Positions 52,236-61,587 of a DNA stretch of 64,000 nucleotides are shown in pieces (position 1 is the stretch's first letter; the number at the start of each line of letters is the position of its first letter). The notes under the pieces are model-generated. The model saw only the letters and a program-made list of their open reading frames with translations. It was not told the DNA's origin and did not search any database. The translations under genes and the position numbers were made by a program. The stretch is taken from positions 1,116,001 to 1,180,000 of the forward strand of contig NZ_JADWYR010000002.1 of NCBI RefSeq assembly GCF_015831355.1. The letters are read 5' to 3'. Origin of the DNA: Panacibacter microcysteis. Lineage in GTDB: Bacteria > Bacteroidota > Bacteroidia > Chitinophagales > Chitinophagaceae.

Positions 52236-54371
52236 ATGGCTGAATTTGATACCTCACATGTAAAAAGCATTGTTTTGCTCGGCCACGCCGGCTGCGGCAA
52301 AACAACATTGGCGGAATGCATGCTGTATGAAGCAGGCCTTATTAACCGCCGCGGAACCATTGCCGAACGCACTACTGTTGGAGACTACCACGAACTGGAG
52401 CAGGAACGTGGTAATTCTATTTTTAGCAAACTCATGCATACAAAATGGCGTGGTTATAAAATAAACATTATAGACACACCCGGTTACGATGACTTTGTGG
52501 GCGAAGTGATCTCTGCACTGCGTGTGGCAGATACCGGGGTCATGTTGCTAAACGCTGCGATGGGTGTGGAAGTAACAACAGACATCATCTGGGAATATAC
52601 CGAGCAGTTTAAAACACCCATGATATTTGCAGTAAACAAACTCGATGATGACCGTGCAGATTTTGACCGCACAGTGGCAGAGGCCAAAAATCATTTTGGT
52701 AATAAAGTACTGGTTGTGCAATACCCAAGGCAGCAGGGCGCTGGTTTTCACGAGATCATTGATGTATTGCGCATGACCATGTATAAGTTTCGCGATACCG
52801 GCGGTAAGCCTGATAAACTTGCTATACCGGAAGATGAAAAACAAAAAGCTGAAACACTTCATAAAGAACTTATAGAAGCCATAGCCAGTAATGATGAAAC
52901 ATTGATGGAAAAATATTTTGATAAAGGCGAACTGGATGAAGATGAAATGCGGGAAGGGCTCAAAAAAGCGATGATCCACCACGACCTTTTTCCACTCTTT
53001 TGTTTATCGGCAGAGCGCAATATGGGCAGCGGCCGTTTAATGGGCTTTATAGACAATGTTTGCCCCGGTGCAAATGAATTACCCGCACAGCAGACAAAAG
53101 CCGGTGATGTACTAACCTGCGATGCAAACGGACCTGCCTGCATTTTTGTTTATAAAACCGTTACCGAACCGCATGTAGGCGAATTATCCTTCTTCAAGGT
53201 TTATTCAGGTACCGTTAAAAGCGGTATGGAACTGGAGAACGAATCAACGGGCATAAGTGAGAAACTGAACCAGTTGTTTATGGTAGAAGGCAATAAGCGC
53301 ATCAATACAAATGAACTGGTAGCAGGTGATATAGGTGCCACACTTAAACTAAAAAACACCCATGTAAACAATACCCTGCACATAAGAGGAAAAAATTACG
53401 AACTGGCACCTATTGCGTTTCCGCCGCCAAACATGACTGTTGCCGTTGAAACTGTAAAAAAAGGCGAAGAAGAAAAATTATCAGTGGCACTGCACCAGTT
53501 GAAAGAAGAAGACCCAACACTTATCATTGAACATTCTCCCGAATTAAGGCAGTTGCTTATCCACTGCCAGGGAGATATGCACCTGGCCGTTGCTAAATGG
53601 AAAATAGAACACCTGCACAAGCTGGAAGTGCGCTTTATAAAGCCACGTATTGCTTACCGCGAAACCATCCGGCAAATGGCTGATGCTACGTACCGCCACA
53701 AAAAACAAAGCGGCGGTGCAGGCCAGTTTGGAGAAGTATTTATGCGCATAGAACCCTGGTACGATGGTATGCCCGAGCCGGCAGGATTAAATGTACGCAG
53801 CCGGGACACCTATCCCCTGGACTGGGGCGGCAACCTTGTCTTTTACAACTGCATTGTAGGCGGCGCCATAGATACCCGTTTTCTGCCCTCCATATTAAAA
53901 GGTGTAATGGAAAAGATGCACACCGGGCCTTTAACCGGTTCTTATGTAAGAGATGTACGCGTATGTGTGTACGATGGCAAAATGCACCCTGTAGACAGTA
54001 ATGATATTTCCTTTAAAATAGCGGGCCTGCAGGCATTCCGCCAGGCATTTCAGCAGGCAGATCCGCAAATACTGGAACCCATATACCACGTAGAAGTGCT
54101 CTGCCCCGATGATATAACCGGCGCCGTAATGGGCGATTTGCAAACACGCCGCGCCATTGTAGAAGGCATAGATGCCGAAGGCCACTTTCAAAAGATCGTT
54201 GCCAAAGTTCCACTGGCAGAAATGGATGGTTACTCTTCATCGCTGCGCAGCATTACACAGGGACGCGCAAAGTTTAAGAGCGGCTTTGCAGCATATGCGC
54301 CCGTGCCTTACGACCTGCAGCGCCGTCTTATTGATGATTACAGCAAGGCAGAAAAGGAAGAATTGGTTTAG
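52236..54371 (+). CDS. EF-G paralogue (EF-G2-like) lacking the catalytic His
   Basis: 711 aa with all EF-G domains. P-loop GHAGCGKTT (about 16-24), NKLD (133-136), EF-G domain IV with the YRHKKQSGGAGQFGEV and C-terminal domain V (GVMEKMHTGPLTGSY through GYSSSLRSITQGRAKFKSGF). The switch II motif reads DTPGYDDF where active EF-G has DTPGHVDF, so the catalytic His is Tyr84. Switch I has RGNSI instead of RGITI. Bacteroides species are known to carry a second EF-G with impaired GTPase activity that supports translation under nutrient stress; this gene fits that description. It is bracketed by repeat copies 23 and 24. Confidence 0.88.
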   Translation: MAEFDTSHVKSIVLLGHAGCGKTTLAECMLYEAGLINRRGTIAERTTVGDYHELEQERGNSIFSKLMHTKWRGYKINIIDTPGYDDFVGEVISALRVADTGVMLLNAAMGVEVTTDIIWEYTEQFKTPMIFAVNKLDDDRADFDRTVAEAKNHFGNKVLVVQYPRQQGAGFHEIIDVLRMTMYKFRDTGGKPDKLAIPEDEKQKAETLHKELIEAIASNDETLMEKYFDKGELDEDEMREGLKKAMIHHDLFPLFCLSAERNMGSGRLMGFIDNVCPGANELPAQQTKAGDVLTCDANGPACIFVYKTVTEPHVGELSFFKVYSGTVKSGMELENESTGISEKLNQLFMVEGNKRINTNELVAGDIGATLKLKNTHVNNTLHIRGKNYELAPIAFPPPNMTVAVETVKKGEEEKLSVALHQLKEEDPTLIIEHSPELRQLLIHCQGDMHLAVAKWKIEHLHKLEVRFIKPRIAYRETIRQMADATYRHKKQSGGAGQFGEVFMRIEPWYDGMPEPAGLNVRSRDTYPLDWGGNLVFYNCIVGGAIDTRFLPSILKGVMEKMHTGPLTGSYVRDVRVCVYDGKMHPVDSNDISFKIAGLQAFRQAFQQADPQILEPIYHVEVLCPDDITGAVMGDLQTRRAIVEGIDAEGHFQKIVAKVPLAEMDGYSSSLRSITQGRAKFKSGFAAYAPVPYDLQRRLIDDYSKAEKEELV

Positions 54372-54388
54372 TTGTTTATTATAGTTAG

Positions 54389-54420
54389 AAATGCTCTCCT
54401 GTAACTGGAGGGCATTTTTT
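54389..54420 (+). terminator. Rho-independent terminator of the EF-G-like gene
   Basis: AAATGCTCTCC (54389-54399) pairs with GGAGGGCATTT (54407-54417, one wobble), followed by a T run, 17 nt after the stop. Confidence 0.82.
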
Positions 54421-54474
54421 ATGGAACCGGCATTTGCTTTTCATGGCATCACGTGTTGTGTCACTCACTTGTGC
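54420..54474 (+). repeat. Dispersed gene-edge repeat, copy 24 (type B core, + orientation)
   Basis: ATGGAACCGGC starts at the terminator T run; core GTTGTGTCACTCACTTGTGC at 54455-54474. Flanks match copy 13. Confidence 0.8.
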
Positions 54475-54628
54475 GTTCCGTTTTCATGGCAACAGCAGCG
54501 ATCCCTGGCAAAATTGCATCGCTTGTACAAACACTTTTGCTCAGGGAAACATAAAGCCGCTTTTACAAACATTGATGAATAATGGAATTTACCCAAAGAA
54601 GATTTACTTTGGCAGTAAATACCCACCA

Positions 54629-55651
54629 ATGAAATATACTTTGCTTATAATAATGCTCTGCCTCTCATTTAAATGCTTTGCGCAAACCGGGAAATATGTG
54701 CTTGTTATACACGGCGGCGCCGGTACCATTCTCAAAAGCCAGATGACCAAAGAAAAAGAACAACAATACACAAAAGGGTTGAACGATGCACTGGAAGCCG
54801 GAAAAAAGATTCTTGCAAATGGCGGTACAGCTATGGATGCAGTAGTAGCGGCAATCAAAGTGCTGGAAGATAATCCCCTGTTCAATGCAGGAAAAGGTGC
54901 AGTATTTACCAATGAAGGCAAAAACGAAATGGATGCAGCCATTATGGATGGCAGTAATTTAAAAGCGGGCTCGGTTGCGGGTGTAACTACCATAAAAAAT
55001 CCGATCACGGCAGCAAGGGCCGTTATGGATAAAAGTGAACACGTGATGATGGTTGGGAAAGGTGCGGAAAAATTTGCACAGCAGCAGGGCTGCACTATTG
55101 TAGATCCATCGTATTTTTTTACGGAAGAACGCTGGCGAAGCCTGCAACAAATCCGGGCAGAAGATTCTTCCAAAATGCTCCTTGATCATGACTCTGCAAA
55201 AGCCCTGCTTAAACAACCCGGTAATAAAGATTATAAGTATGGCACTGTTGGATGTGTGGCGTTGGACATGAATGGCAATCTCGCCGCAGGAACAAGTACG
55301 GGTGGCATGACCAACAAAAAGTTTGGCCGTGTTGGCGATGCACCGGTCATTGGTGCAGGCACTTATGCAAACAATGCTACTTGTGCCATTAGTTGTACCG
55401 GCTGGGGAGAGTTTTATATTCGCCTTGTAATGGCAAAAACCATAAGTGACAGAATGGAATTTGGGTACCAGGCACTGGCAGACGCCACAAACGAAATGGT
55501 GATGAAACAGCTTGGCGCTTTAGGCGGAGATGGCGGACTGATTGCCGTAGATAAAGATGGTAATATCGCAATGCCCTTTAATACCGAAGGCATGTACAGG
55601 GCGTACATCACGGGCAACGGAAAAACCGAAGTAAAAATCTTTAAAGACTAG
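54629..55651 (+). CDS. Exported isoaspartyl peptidase / L-asparaginase (Ntn hydrolase)
   Basis: 340 aa from ATG 54629 (MKYTLLIIMLCLSFKCFAQT, a signal peptide); 65 upstream in-frame residues include repeat sequence. VLVIHGGAGTILKS and GGTAMDAVVAAIKVLEDNPLFNAGKGAVFTNEGKNEMDAAIMDG are typical of plant-type asparaginases. The autoprocessing nucleophile is Thr206 in YGTVGCVALD, with TSTGGMTNKKFGRVGDAPVIGAGTYA after it. Hydrolyses isoaspartyl dipeptides and asparagine, here in the periplasm. Confidence 0.93.
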   Translation: MKYTLLIIMLCLSFKCFAQTGKYVLVIHGGAGTILKSQMTKEKEQQYTKGLNDALEAGKKILANGGTAMDAVVAAIKVLEDNPLFNAGKGAVFTNEGKNEMDAAIMDGSNLKAGSVAGVTTIKNPITAARAVMDKSEHVMMVGKGAEKFAQQQGCTIVDPSYFFTEERWRSLQQIRAEDSSKMLLDHDSAKALLKQPGNKDYKYGTVGCVALDMNGNLAAGTSTGGMTNKKFGRVGDAPVIGAGTYANNATCAISCTGWGEFYIRLVMAKTISDRMEFGYQALADATNEMVMKQLGALGGDGGLIAVDKDGNIAMPFNTEGMYRAYITGNGKTEVKIFKD

Positions 55652-55653
55652 CA

Positions 55654-55743
55654 CTACATCGCCCTTTTTTTCTGGGCCTGTTTCTCGGTATAAACTGCCC
55701 TTCCAAGACATACACCGATCAGTATAATGGTTACGAGGATCAT
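55654..55743 (-). CDS. Possible 29-aa membrane peptide
   Basis: ATG at 55743, stop at 55654. The peptide MILVTIILIGVCLGRAVYTE followed by KQAQKKRAM has one hydrophobic helix and a basic tail, like known small membrane peptides. No other support, so it may be chance. Confidence 0.25.
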   Translation of the reverse strand: MILVTIILIGVCLGRAVYTEKQAQKKRAM

Positions 55744-55880
55744 AATTATAAGTTTTCAGTAAAGAGAATGCAAAAAATTATGCCACAAAAAGGTGGGGTG
55801 TTTCAATTAACAAATCATTGGTATGAACTGTGATTTGGCTGGTTGTTTAAAGGCCTTCAAGTATAGTCAGTTTTATAATG

Positions 55881-55933
55881 ATGAACCCAACATTTGTGCT
55901 GGTGGCATCGCCTGTTGCGTTGCACTCTTCAAC
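55881..55933 (+). repeat. Dispersed gene-edge repeat, copy 25 (type A-like core, extended 3' module)
   Basis: ATGAACCCAAC start, core GTTGCGTTGCACTCTTCAAC at 55914-55933 (TTCA subgroup). The following TTATGCAGCAAACGCGAAG matches copies 22 and 27. Confidence 0.8.
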
Positions 55934-56105
55934 TGGTGAAGCGTTATGCAGCAAACGCGAAGACCGTAGCGGGTAAATGCGATTGGTTGCAGCGGCACGG
56001 CCATTTACTTTGGGAAAACTTTAGCACCCTACACATAACCGCCCGTTCAAAAAATTTGTTCAATTGGTTTTAATGCAGAACTTCGTTCAGACAAAAAACA
56101 GAACT

Positions 56106-56639
56106 ATGAAAAGATTTCTTCCAGTTGCTTTACTAGCCAGCGTTATATCTTTAAGTATGAATGCCTGCGCCCAGGGTGGCGATAAAGGCAGCAAACCAAG
56201 TCCGGCTGCCTCTACAAAAGAGACCATCAGCAGCGGAGCTACTATTACAATCAATTACAGCCAGCCTGCACTCAAAGGCAGAACAATTGGTAAGGATGTA
56301 GAACCAAAAGATGGCCAGGTATGGCGTGCAGGCGCCAATGAGGCAACCACTTTCCAGGTTGATAAAGATGTAAAAATTGAAGGACAAACTTTACCTGCCG
56401 GTAAATACGCATTCTTCACCATCAACAAAGGCGATGAGTGGACATTGATCTTTAATAAGACATGGGATACCTGGGGCGCTTACGATTACGAAAAGAACAA
56501 ACAGAACGATGCCTTGCAGGTAAAAGTAAAAGCTGCAAAAGACGCACAATCTGTAGAGCGCCTTACTTATCTTATTGATAAATCGGGCAAGGTAACATTA
56601 CAGTGGGGCACACTTCGTGTACCGTTTAGCGTAATGTAA
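56106..56639 (+). CDS. DUF2911 lipoprotein
   Basis: 177 aa from ATG 56106 (MKRFLPVALLASVISLSMNA); 14 upstream codons rejected. A signal peptide with the lipobox-like SMNAC precedes a Gly/Ser/Lys-rich spacer and the DUF2911 beta domain (ITINYSQPALKGRTIGKDVEPKDGQVWRAGANEATTF, LPAGKYAFFTI, WGAYDYEKNKQNDALQVKVKA, GKVTLQWGTLRVPF). Function of this Bacteroidota family is unknown. Followed by a terminator. Confidence 0.88.
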   Translation: MKRFLPVALLASVISLSMNACAQGGDKGSKPSPAASTKETISSGATITINYSQPALKGRTIGKDVEPKDGQVWRAGANEATTFQVDKDVKIEGQTLPAGKYAFFTINKGDEWTLIFNKTWDTWGAYDYEKNKQNDALQVKVKAAKDAQSVERLTYLIDKSGKVTLQWGTLRVPFSVM

Positions 56640-56660
56640 AAAAGACCTGCGAACTTTTTA

Positions 56661-56688
56661 AAAAGGAACCGAAACGGTTCCTTTTTTT
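56661..56688 (+). terminator. Rho-independent terminator of the DUF2911 gene
   Basis: AAAAGGAACCG (56661-56671) / CGGTTCCTTTT (56675-56685) with an AAA loop and T run. Confidence 0.85.
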
Positions 56689-56725
56689 GTGTGCTTGCTC
56701 CTGTTCTATCAACTATCCTTACACT

Positions 56726-56733
56726 TAACTTTG
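56726..56733 (+). promoter_or_regulatory. -7 promoter element of pdxJ (TAACTTTG)
   Basis: Exact TAnnTTTG match, 4 nt before the ATG at 56738, so the message is nearly leaderless. Confidence 0.4.
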
Positions 56734-56737
56734 TTGT

Positions 56738-57463
56738 ATGAACACTGTAACGAAACTTTCGGTTAACATCAATAAGTTCGCAACACTAAGAAACAGCCGG
56801 GGTGGCAACAACCCGGACGTTGTTAAAGCAGCTAAAGATGCACAATTGTTTGGCGCCGATGGCGTAACGGTTCACCCCCGGCCAGATGAAAGACATATAC
56901 GTTACAGCGATGTACGGGAGATAAAAAAGATCATTACTACAGAATTCAATATAGAAGGCAATTGTACAGAACAAAAGTTTACAGATCTCGTATTGGAAAC
57001 AAGGCCACACCAGGTTACGCTTGTACCAGACGCGTTAGATCAGCTTACCAGCAACCACGGCTGGAACACCATAGAACACAAAACTTACCTGCAGGAAATG
57101 ATCAGCATTTTTAAAAATGCCGGTATACGTGTTTCGATCTTTGTAGATCCTGTAACAGAAATGGTGGAAGGTGCTGCAGCAACCGGCACAGACAGGATAG
57201 AGCTGTATACAGAAGCTTATGCTGCTCATTTTGCCACTGATAAACACAAAGCTGTTGCTCCATATGTTGCGGCAGCAGAGAAAGCAAAAGAACTGGGTCT
57301 CGGTTTAAACGCAGGTCACGATCTCGATCTTGACAACCTGCAATTTTTTAAACAGCAGATTTCGTGGCTTGATGAGGTTTCTATAGGCCACGCTATTGTC
57401 TGCGATGCACTGTACCTCGGTTTCCAAAACACCATCCAGATGTACAAGAGACAATTACTGTAA
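56738..57463 (+). CDS. pdxJ: Pyridoxine 5'-phosphate synthase
   Basis: 241 aa. Condenses 1-deoxyxylulose 5-phosphate with 3-amino-2-oxopropyl phosphate to pyridoxine phosphate (DXP-dependent B6 pathway). KLSVNINKFATLRNSRGG with phosphate-binding residues, GADGVTVHPRPDERHIRYSDV, NIEGNCT, PHQVTLVPDALDQLTSNHGW and GLNAGHDLDLDNLQFF are all as in PdxJ. Monocistronic between a terminator and repeat copy 26. Confidence 0.96.
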   Translation: MNTVTKLSVNINKFATLRNSRGGNNPDVVKAAKDAQLFGADGVTVHPRPDERHIRYSDVREIKKIITTEFNIEGNCTEQKFTDLVLETRPHQVTLVPDALDQLTSNHGWNTIEHKTYLQEMISIFKNAGIRVSIFVDPVTEMVEGAAATGTDRIELYTEAYAAHFATDKHKAVAPYVAAAEKAKELGLGLNAGHDLDLDNLQFFKQQISWLDEVSIGHAIVCDALYLGFQNTIQMYKRQLL

Positions 57464-57568
57464 AACTGTCTTCGCCTATTTTTTGCGCTACGCTCAATAT
57501 TCGCCTGCAGCAGCGAAACTTATTTGTTGAATCCTGGTACGCCCTAAGGTGCCGAAATAAGTAATGCT

Positions 57569-57620
57569 GTACAAGAGTGCGACGCAACGGAAGATTCATG
57601 CTTATTCTATAGCCGGGTTC
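57569..57620 (-). repeat. Dispersed gene-edge repeat, copy 26 (type A core, - orientation)
   Basis: Exact core at 57569-57588, ending AGCCGGGTTC 113 nt before the FGE-like ATG. Confidence 0.85.
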
Positions 57621-57702
57621 ATCATTTTCCTTTTTATTGCCTGACAACAATTAAAAGTTGCTGAAAGTATTTGGGCACAAGGCAGACGGCCGTTTTTAAT
57701 TC

Positions 57703-57710
57703 TATATTTG
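57703..57710 (+). promoter_or_regulatory. -7 promoter element (TATATTTG) of the FGE-like gene
   Basis: Exact TAnnTTTG match, 23 nt before the ATG at 57734. The nearest TTTG (57670-57673) is 29 nt away, too far for a standard -33. Confidence 0.4.
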
Positions 57711-57733
57711 TTACGTTACATAATCCGAACCTT

Positions 57734-58591
57734 ATGACAAGAACTCTACCCATGGCATGCCTTGCTATGCTTTTATTTGCATTGCCGGCACCAGCCCAAA
57801 AATTGAAAACTGCCCCACCCGGCACTATTTTTCTCAAAGACAACATTTACATTGACAGGCTACCGGTAACCAACAACGCGTACAAAGAATTTCTCTTTGC
57901 GGTGCAACAATTCTGGTCAGAAAAGACACATGAAGCTATTCCGCGGCTGCCATTGTATGGCCTCAAATTTATTGACGACCCTGCTGTGCGGATCGTAGAT
58001 AAATATGATGCGGATGTTGTAGACAGTTTTTTTCTTACGCCAGACCCGGCGTTCTCTGAGCGTATGAAGATACCCGGCCAGTTGGTTGTTGACCTGGCTA
58101 CAAACCTCACCATGGAGTATTACACAAAAGCGTTGCTCTATAAAAACAATCCTGTTATTTATATTACCCATGAACAGGCTGCCATGTTTTGCAAATGGAG
58201 AAGCGATATGGTAATGCTGCACTACGCTTTAAAATCTTCCGGCAAGGGAGAACGAAAAAGGTATTACAGCAAAGTTAACTACAGGCTTATGACAGAAGAT
58301 GAATGGAAGTATGCCTATAACGCTTTAGGCAATGTGCTGCTGAGTGACTTTGGTATACGTGCAGACTTTAATAAAAAATCATTTGCCGGCTATGCACCTG
58401 TTGACAGCAGAAAAGCTGAGAACAGTTTTAGTATTTATGCCAACAATTTTGCAGAAATACTGTTGGACAAAAAGGCGATTATCGGTGCTTTGTTTAACGA
58501 AAATTCACAGGCTGCACAAAATATCATTACCAGTAAATATGCCCCTGCAAGCAATGTTGGCTTTCGGTGTGTATGTGAAGTGGAGCAATAG
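57734..58591 (+). CDS. Exported FGE/SUMF1-fold protein
   Basis: 285 aa from ATG 57734, with a signal peptide (MTRTLPMACLAMLLFALPAP, cleavage after PAQ). The fold is that of formylglycine-generating enzyme and GldK-like proteins: PPGTIFLKDNIYIDRLPVTNNAYKEFL, VIYITHEQAAMFCKWRSDMV, YRLMTEDEWKYAYNALG and VGFRCVCE at the end. The Cys pair of true FGEs is not evident, so a structural role is more likely than sulfatase activation. Confidence 0.8.
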   Translation: MTRTLPMACLAMLLFALPAPAQKLKTAPPGTIFLKDNIYIDRLPVTNNAYKEFLFAVQQFWSEKTHEAIPRLPLYGLKFIDDPAVRIVDKYDADVVDSFFLTPDPAFSERMKIPGQLVVDLATNLTMEYYTKALLYKNNPVIYITHEQAAMFCKWRSDMVMLHYALKSSGKGERKRYYSKVNYRLMTEDEWKYAYNALGNVLLSDFGIRADFNKKSFAGYAPVDSRKAENSFSIYANNFAEILLDKKAIIGALFNENSQAAQNIITSKYAPASNVGFRCVCEVEQ

Positions 58592-58617
58592 CAGGTCTTG
58601 CTGTTGTGCTCAAAAGA

Positions 58618-58654
58618 AACTGCCTCAACGTTTAGTTGAGGCAGTTCTTTTTTA
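58618..58654. terminator. Terminator between the FGE-like and ROK genes
   Basis: 12-bp perfect stem AACTGCCTCAAC (58618-58629) / GTTGAGGCAGTT (58635-58646) with a 5-nt loop and a T run; probably serves both converging genes. Confidence 0.85.
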
Positions 58655-58708
58655 TGTTGGTGCCTGCATTTTGCCAGGCGATGTTGCTGATAAGCAGGTA
58701 AGGAAGGA

Positions 58709-59686
58709 CTATTTTATTTCCCATGCGAGTGCACTTGCACCAAGTATGGCAGCGTCAGATTCTTTGAGGTGACTTACGAGAATCTTTACTTTGTTCTGGA
58801 ATACTTTAATGAGATTGGCTTCCATGTGTTCTCTGGTAGGTTTCAGGATCAGTTCACCTGCTTTTGTCAGACCGCCAAAAAGAATGATTGCTTCGGGGCT
58901 GCTAAACATTACAGCGTTGGCCAGTGCCATACCAAGTATTTTACCGGTATATTCAAAAATCTCTTTTGCCAGGTCATCTCCTTGTATAGCGGCTTCAAAA
59001 ACTTTTTTAGAATCTATCTCTTCAGGTTTTACATTTCTGAGCAGGCTTTTCTTTTTGGTATTCTTTAAAAACTCGATGGCTGTAAGTGTTACCCCGGTTG
59101 CAGAAGCGTAACTTTCCAGTGAGCCTTTTTTGCCTGTGCCCTCGTGCATTCTTCCATCCGGGATGATGATGGTATGGCCAAGTTCTCCTGCAAAGCCGTC
59201 ATGCCCGTAAATAAGGTTTCCATTTGCTACAATACCACTGCCTACGCCTGTGCCGAGGGTTATCATGATAAAGTCTTTCATGCCCTGTGCGGCACCGTAC
59301 ATCATCTCTCCTATTGCGGCTGCATTTGCATCGTTGGTTAATACCACCGGAAGGTTAAATTTATCCTGTATAAGTTTGGCAAGTGGTAGAATCCCCTTCC
59401 ATGGAAGGTTGGGCGCATACTCCACGGTACCTGTATAATAGTTACCGTTTGGGGCACCTACGCCTATGCCTTTAATACGGCCAACGCCACCGGCTTTATC
59501 TATCAATGGCTTTAAACTGTTGTACAACTCATCGATATAGGTTTCGAGTGACTTGTGCTTTTTGGTAGACATTTCACTCGAGAACAAAACATTTCCCACA
59601 CGGTCTACAATGCCAAATTTGGTTCCTGTACCACCAATATCAATACCAATTACAAGTGGATCTAAAGCAGGTTTTGATGTTGCCAT
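58709..59686 (-). CDS. ROK-family sugar kinase (glucokinase-like)
   Basis: 325 aa. ATP-binding DIGGTGTKFGIVD (about residues 15-27) and GVGAPNG, the DTNAAAIGE-like LTNDANAAAIGEMMYGAA with the catalytic Asp, and TLGTGVGSGIV. The ROK zinc motif CxCGxxGC is replaced by GTGKKGSLESYAS, as in several glucokinases of this phylum. It phosphorylates glucose or a similar hexose. Starts 107 nt after the FucP-like transporter on the same strand, forming an uptake-phosphorylation pair. Confidence 0.9.
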   Translation of the reverse strand: MATSKPALDPLVIGIDIGGTGTKFGIVDRVGNVLFSSEMSTKKHKSLETYIDELYNSLKPLIDKAGGVGRIKGIGVGAPNGNYYTGTVEYAPNLPWKGILPLAKLIQDKFNLPVVLTNDANAAAIGEMMYGAAQGMKDFIMITLGTGVGSGIVANGNLIYGHDGFAGELGHTIIIPDGRMHEGTGKKGSLESYASATGVTLTAIEFLKNTKKKSLLRNVKPEEIDSKKVFEAAIQGDDLAKEIFEYTGKILGMALANAVMFSSPEAIILFGGLTKAGELILKPTREHMEANLIKVFQNKVKILVSHLKESDAAILGASALAWEIK

Positions 59687-59793
59687 TTTAATATTTGTCG
59701 TTAGTAATAAGCTTTATTGAGTTGTTTAGCTGATAGTCACTTGCCGGTGTAATTGCCTCTATTATTAACCTGTAGCCCATTTAAATTACATTA

Positions 59794-61443
59794 TTAATGC
59801 CCGCCACCGATCTGCGAATCGAAATCGAGCCCCTGCGCTTTCAATACACTCCTTAGCTTAAGTGCCAGGAATGCAAGCAAACCGAAACAAGCGGCGGCCA
59901 CAAGATAAGAATTGTGCATGTTATTGGTGCCATCAGCATGGGTGATATCACCGATGGAACCCTGGAATGGTGGAATAATTGCTCCACCCAGGATCATCAT
60001 GATCAAAAAAGCTGAACCCTGGCTGGTATACTTTCCAAGCCCGGCAACACCGAGAGAAAAGATACAAGGCCACATGATAGAGCAACAGAGACCACCTGAT
60101 ATAAATGCGTATACAGATATCTTACCTGTTGAAAATACACCTATGAGCATGGCAACGGTTGCAAGCAAAGAAAGTGTGAGTAAGGTTTTTACCGGCTTCT
60201 CCTGCCCAAAAAAGAAGGCAGCAATAGCGATAGCAATACATACGGCGTATGGCAACAATTCGTTGATATCGTTGCCATACAAATTATTTACAAACAACAC
60301 CACAGCAAAAGCAATATACGGCACCACAATGGTTGCTATTTTTTTGCCCATGCCGGAAAGATTAAATACGCCGATAGCGCCGGTCCACCTGCCGATCATA
60401 AGACTACCCCAGTAAAGTGAAATAAAACCAGATATTTCGCTTTCATCAAGACCGCTCTGCGTTATGTATCCCGGTGTTTTAAGTAAGGCACCAAAGTTGT
60501 TGTCAATTGTTACTTCCACACCAACATACAGAAATATACCAAGCATGCCATATATCAGTTGCGGGTATTTCATAGCGCCCCAGCCATCGTTATTTTTTAA
60601 CGCACTGCTGTTTGAGTAAAAGAGTATACCCACAACAATAAACAGAGTTGCCAGCAACAAGGGCAACTTACCAACTTCCGTTAACTGACCGATAATGATG
60701 ATGAGTATAATCAAACCAGTCATTAACAACAATGAACCGGAAGCTTTTTTTGACCCTTCAAATTTTGCATCGCTTTTGCCATCAGGTAATTTTTTTGATA
60801 AAGCAAAGAAGGCGGCTACTGCGGCAAATACGCCGGCAACAATCAGGTAAAGATTGTTAACGTTCGTTACTGTTACATTGGCATTGGCACTGCTGGCAGA
60901 ACCAAATAAAAATACGCTCACTATAATTGGCCCTAATGTGGTACCCAAAGAGTTTACACCGCCTGCAAGGTTAAGCCTGTGCGAACCGGTTGCCGGATCA
61001 CCCAGCGCGATGGCAAAAGGCTGTGCTGCGGTTTGTTGCAGCGAAAAACCCAACGCGACAATAAAGAAGGAAACCAATATCAATCCAAATGAGTTAGCAT
61101 TGGCAGATGGTATAATGGCCAGTGCACCAACAACAGAAATGAGCAAACCATAAATGATGCCTTTCTTATACCCTATTTTATTAAGGATATCATAACCCAT
61201 TACACTCGACAGCAAATAAAGTATAAGTGAACCTATAAAGTACGCACCATAAAATGCAGAACCAATTAACTGAGATTCAAATTGCGAAAGATTGAAATGT
61301 GATTTACAGAAGGGAATGAATATACTGTTACTGGCAGCAATAAAGCCCCAAAAGAAAAATACAATAACTAATGTGGCCAAAGCCCCGGTATTTGTCTTGA
61401 TGGTGGCTGGAGCAGCAGAAGCTGCTGTACTTGTTTGACTCAT
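59794..61443 (-). CDS. FucP/GlcP-like sugar:proton MFS transporter
   Basis: 549 aa with about fourteen hydrophobic helices, longer than the 400-440 aa of E. coli FucP. FFFWGFIAASNSIFIPFCKSHFNLSQFESQLIGSAFYGAYFIGSL at the start and the SLQQTAAQPFAIALGDPATGSHRLNLAGGVNSLGTTLGPI motif are typical of the glucose/galactose/fucose branch. The extra length comes from a central insertion (about 220-310) with additional helices. Divergent from glgA, which fits import of sugar for glycogen. Confidence 0.9.
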   Translation of the reverse strand: MSQTSTAASAAPATIKTNTGALATLVIVFFFWGFIAASNSIFIPFCKSHFNLSQFESQLIGSAFYGAYFIGSLILYLLSSVMGYDILNKIGYKKGIIYGLLISVVGALAIIPSANANSFGLILVSFFIVALGFSLQQTAAQPFAIALGDPATGSHRLNLAGGVNSLGTTLGPIIVSVFLFGSASSANANVTVTNVNNLYLIVAGVFAAVAAFFALSKKLPDGKSDAKFEGSKKASGSLLLMTGLIILIIIIGQLTEVGKLPLLLATLFIVVGILFYSNSSALKNNDGWGAMKYPQLIYGMLGIFLYVGVEVTIDNNFGALLKTPGYITQSGLDESEISGFISLYWGSLMIGRWTGAIGVFNLSGMGKKIATIVVPYIAFAVVLFVNNLYGNDINELLPYAVCIAIAIAAFFFGQEKPVKTLLTLSLLATVAMLIGVFSTGKISVYAFISGGLCCSIMWPCIFSLGVAGLGKYTSQGSAFLIMMILGGAIIPPFQGSIGDITHADGTNNMHNSYLVAAACFGLLAFLALKLRSVLKAQGLDFDSQIGGGH

Positions 61444-61587
61444 TGGAATGTTTAAGTTGGTTTATGAAATGGCTGCGTAAATTAAATACATTTTATCTTT
61501 CTAAAAATTTTAAAAGTATTAATACGATTTATTACTTTCATCCACGATATTAGTGTTTATGCAGCATATATTAACTATCATATCACA

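Larger units (their letters stand above)
55652..56105. other. Intergenic region with a tiny ORF and repeat copy 25
   Basis: 454 nt. Contains a 29-codon minus-strand ORF and the repeat; otherwise nothing recognisable. Confidence 0.4.

Noticed and set aside
54604-55173. Long minus-strand ORF opposite the asparaginase gene
   Set aside because: Low-complexity Ser/Pro-rich shadow of a gene with intact catalytic motifs on the other strand.
57734-58591. True formylglycine-generating enzyme
   Set aside because: The fold resembles SUMF1/FGE, but the catalytic Cys pair is not evident and no sulfatase gene is nearby.
59912-60415. Plus-strand ORF opposite the FucP-like transporter
   Set aside because: Shadow frame of a hydrophobic gene; no domain or start context.
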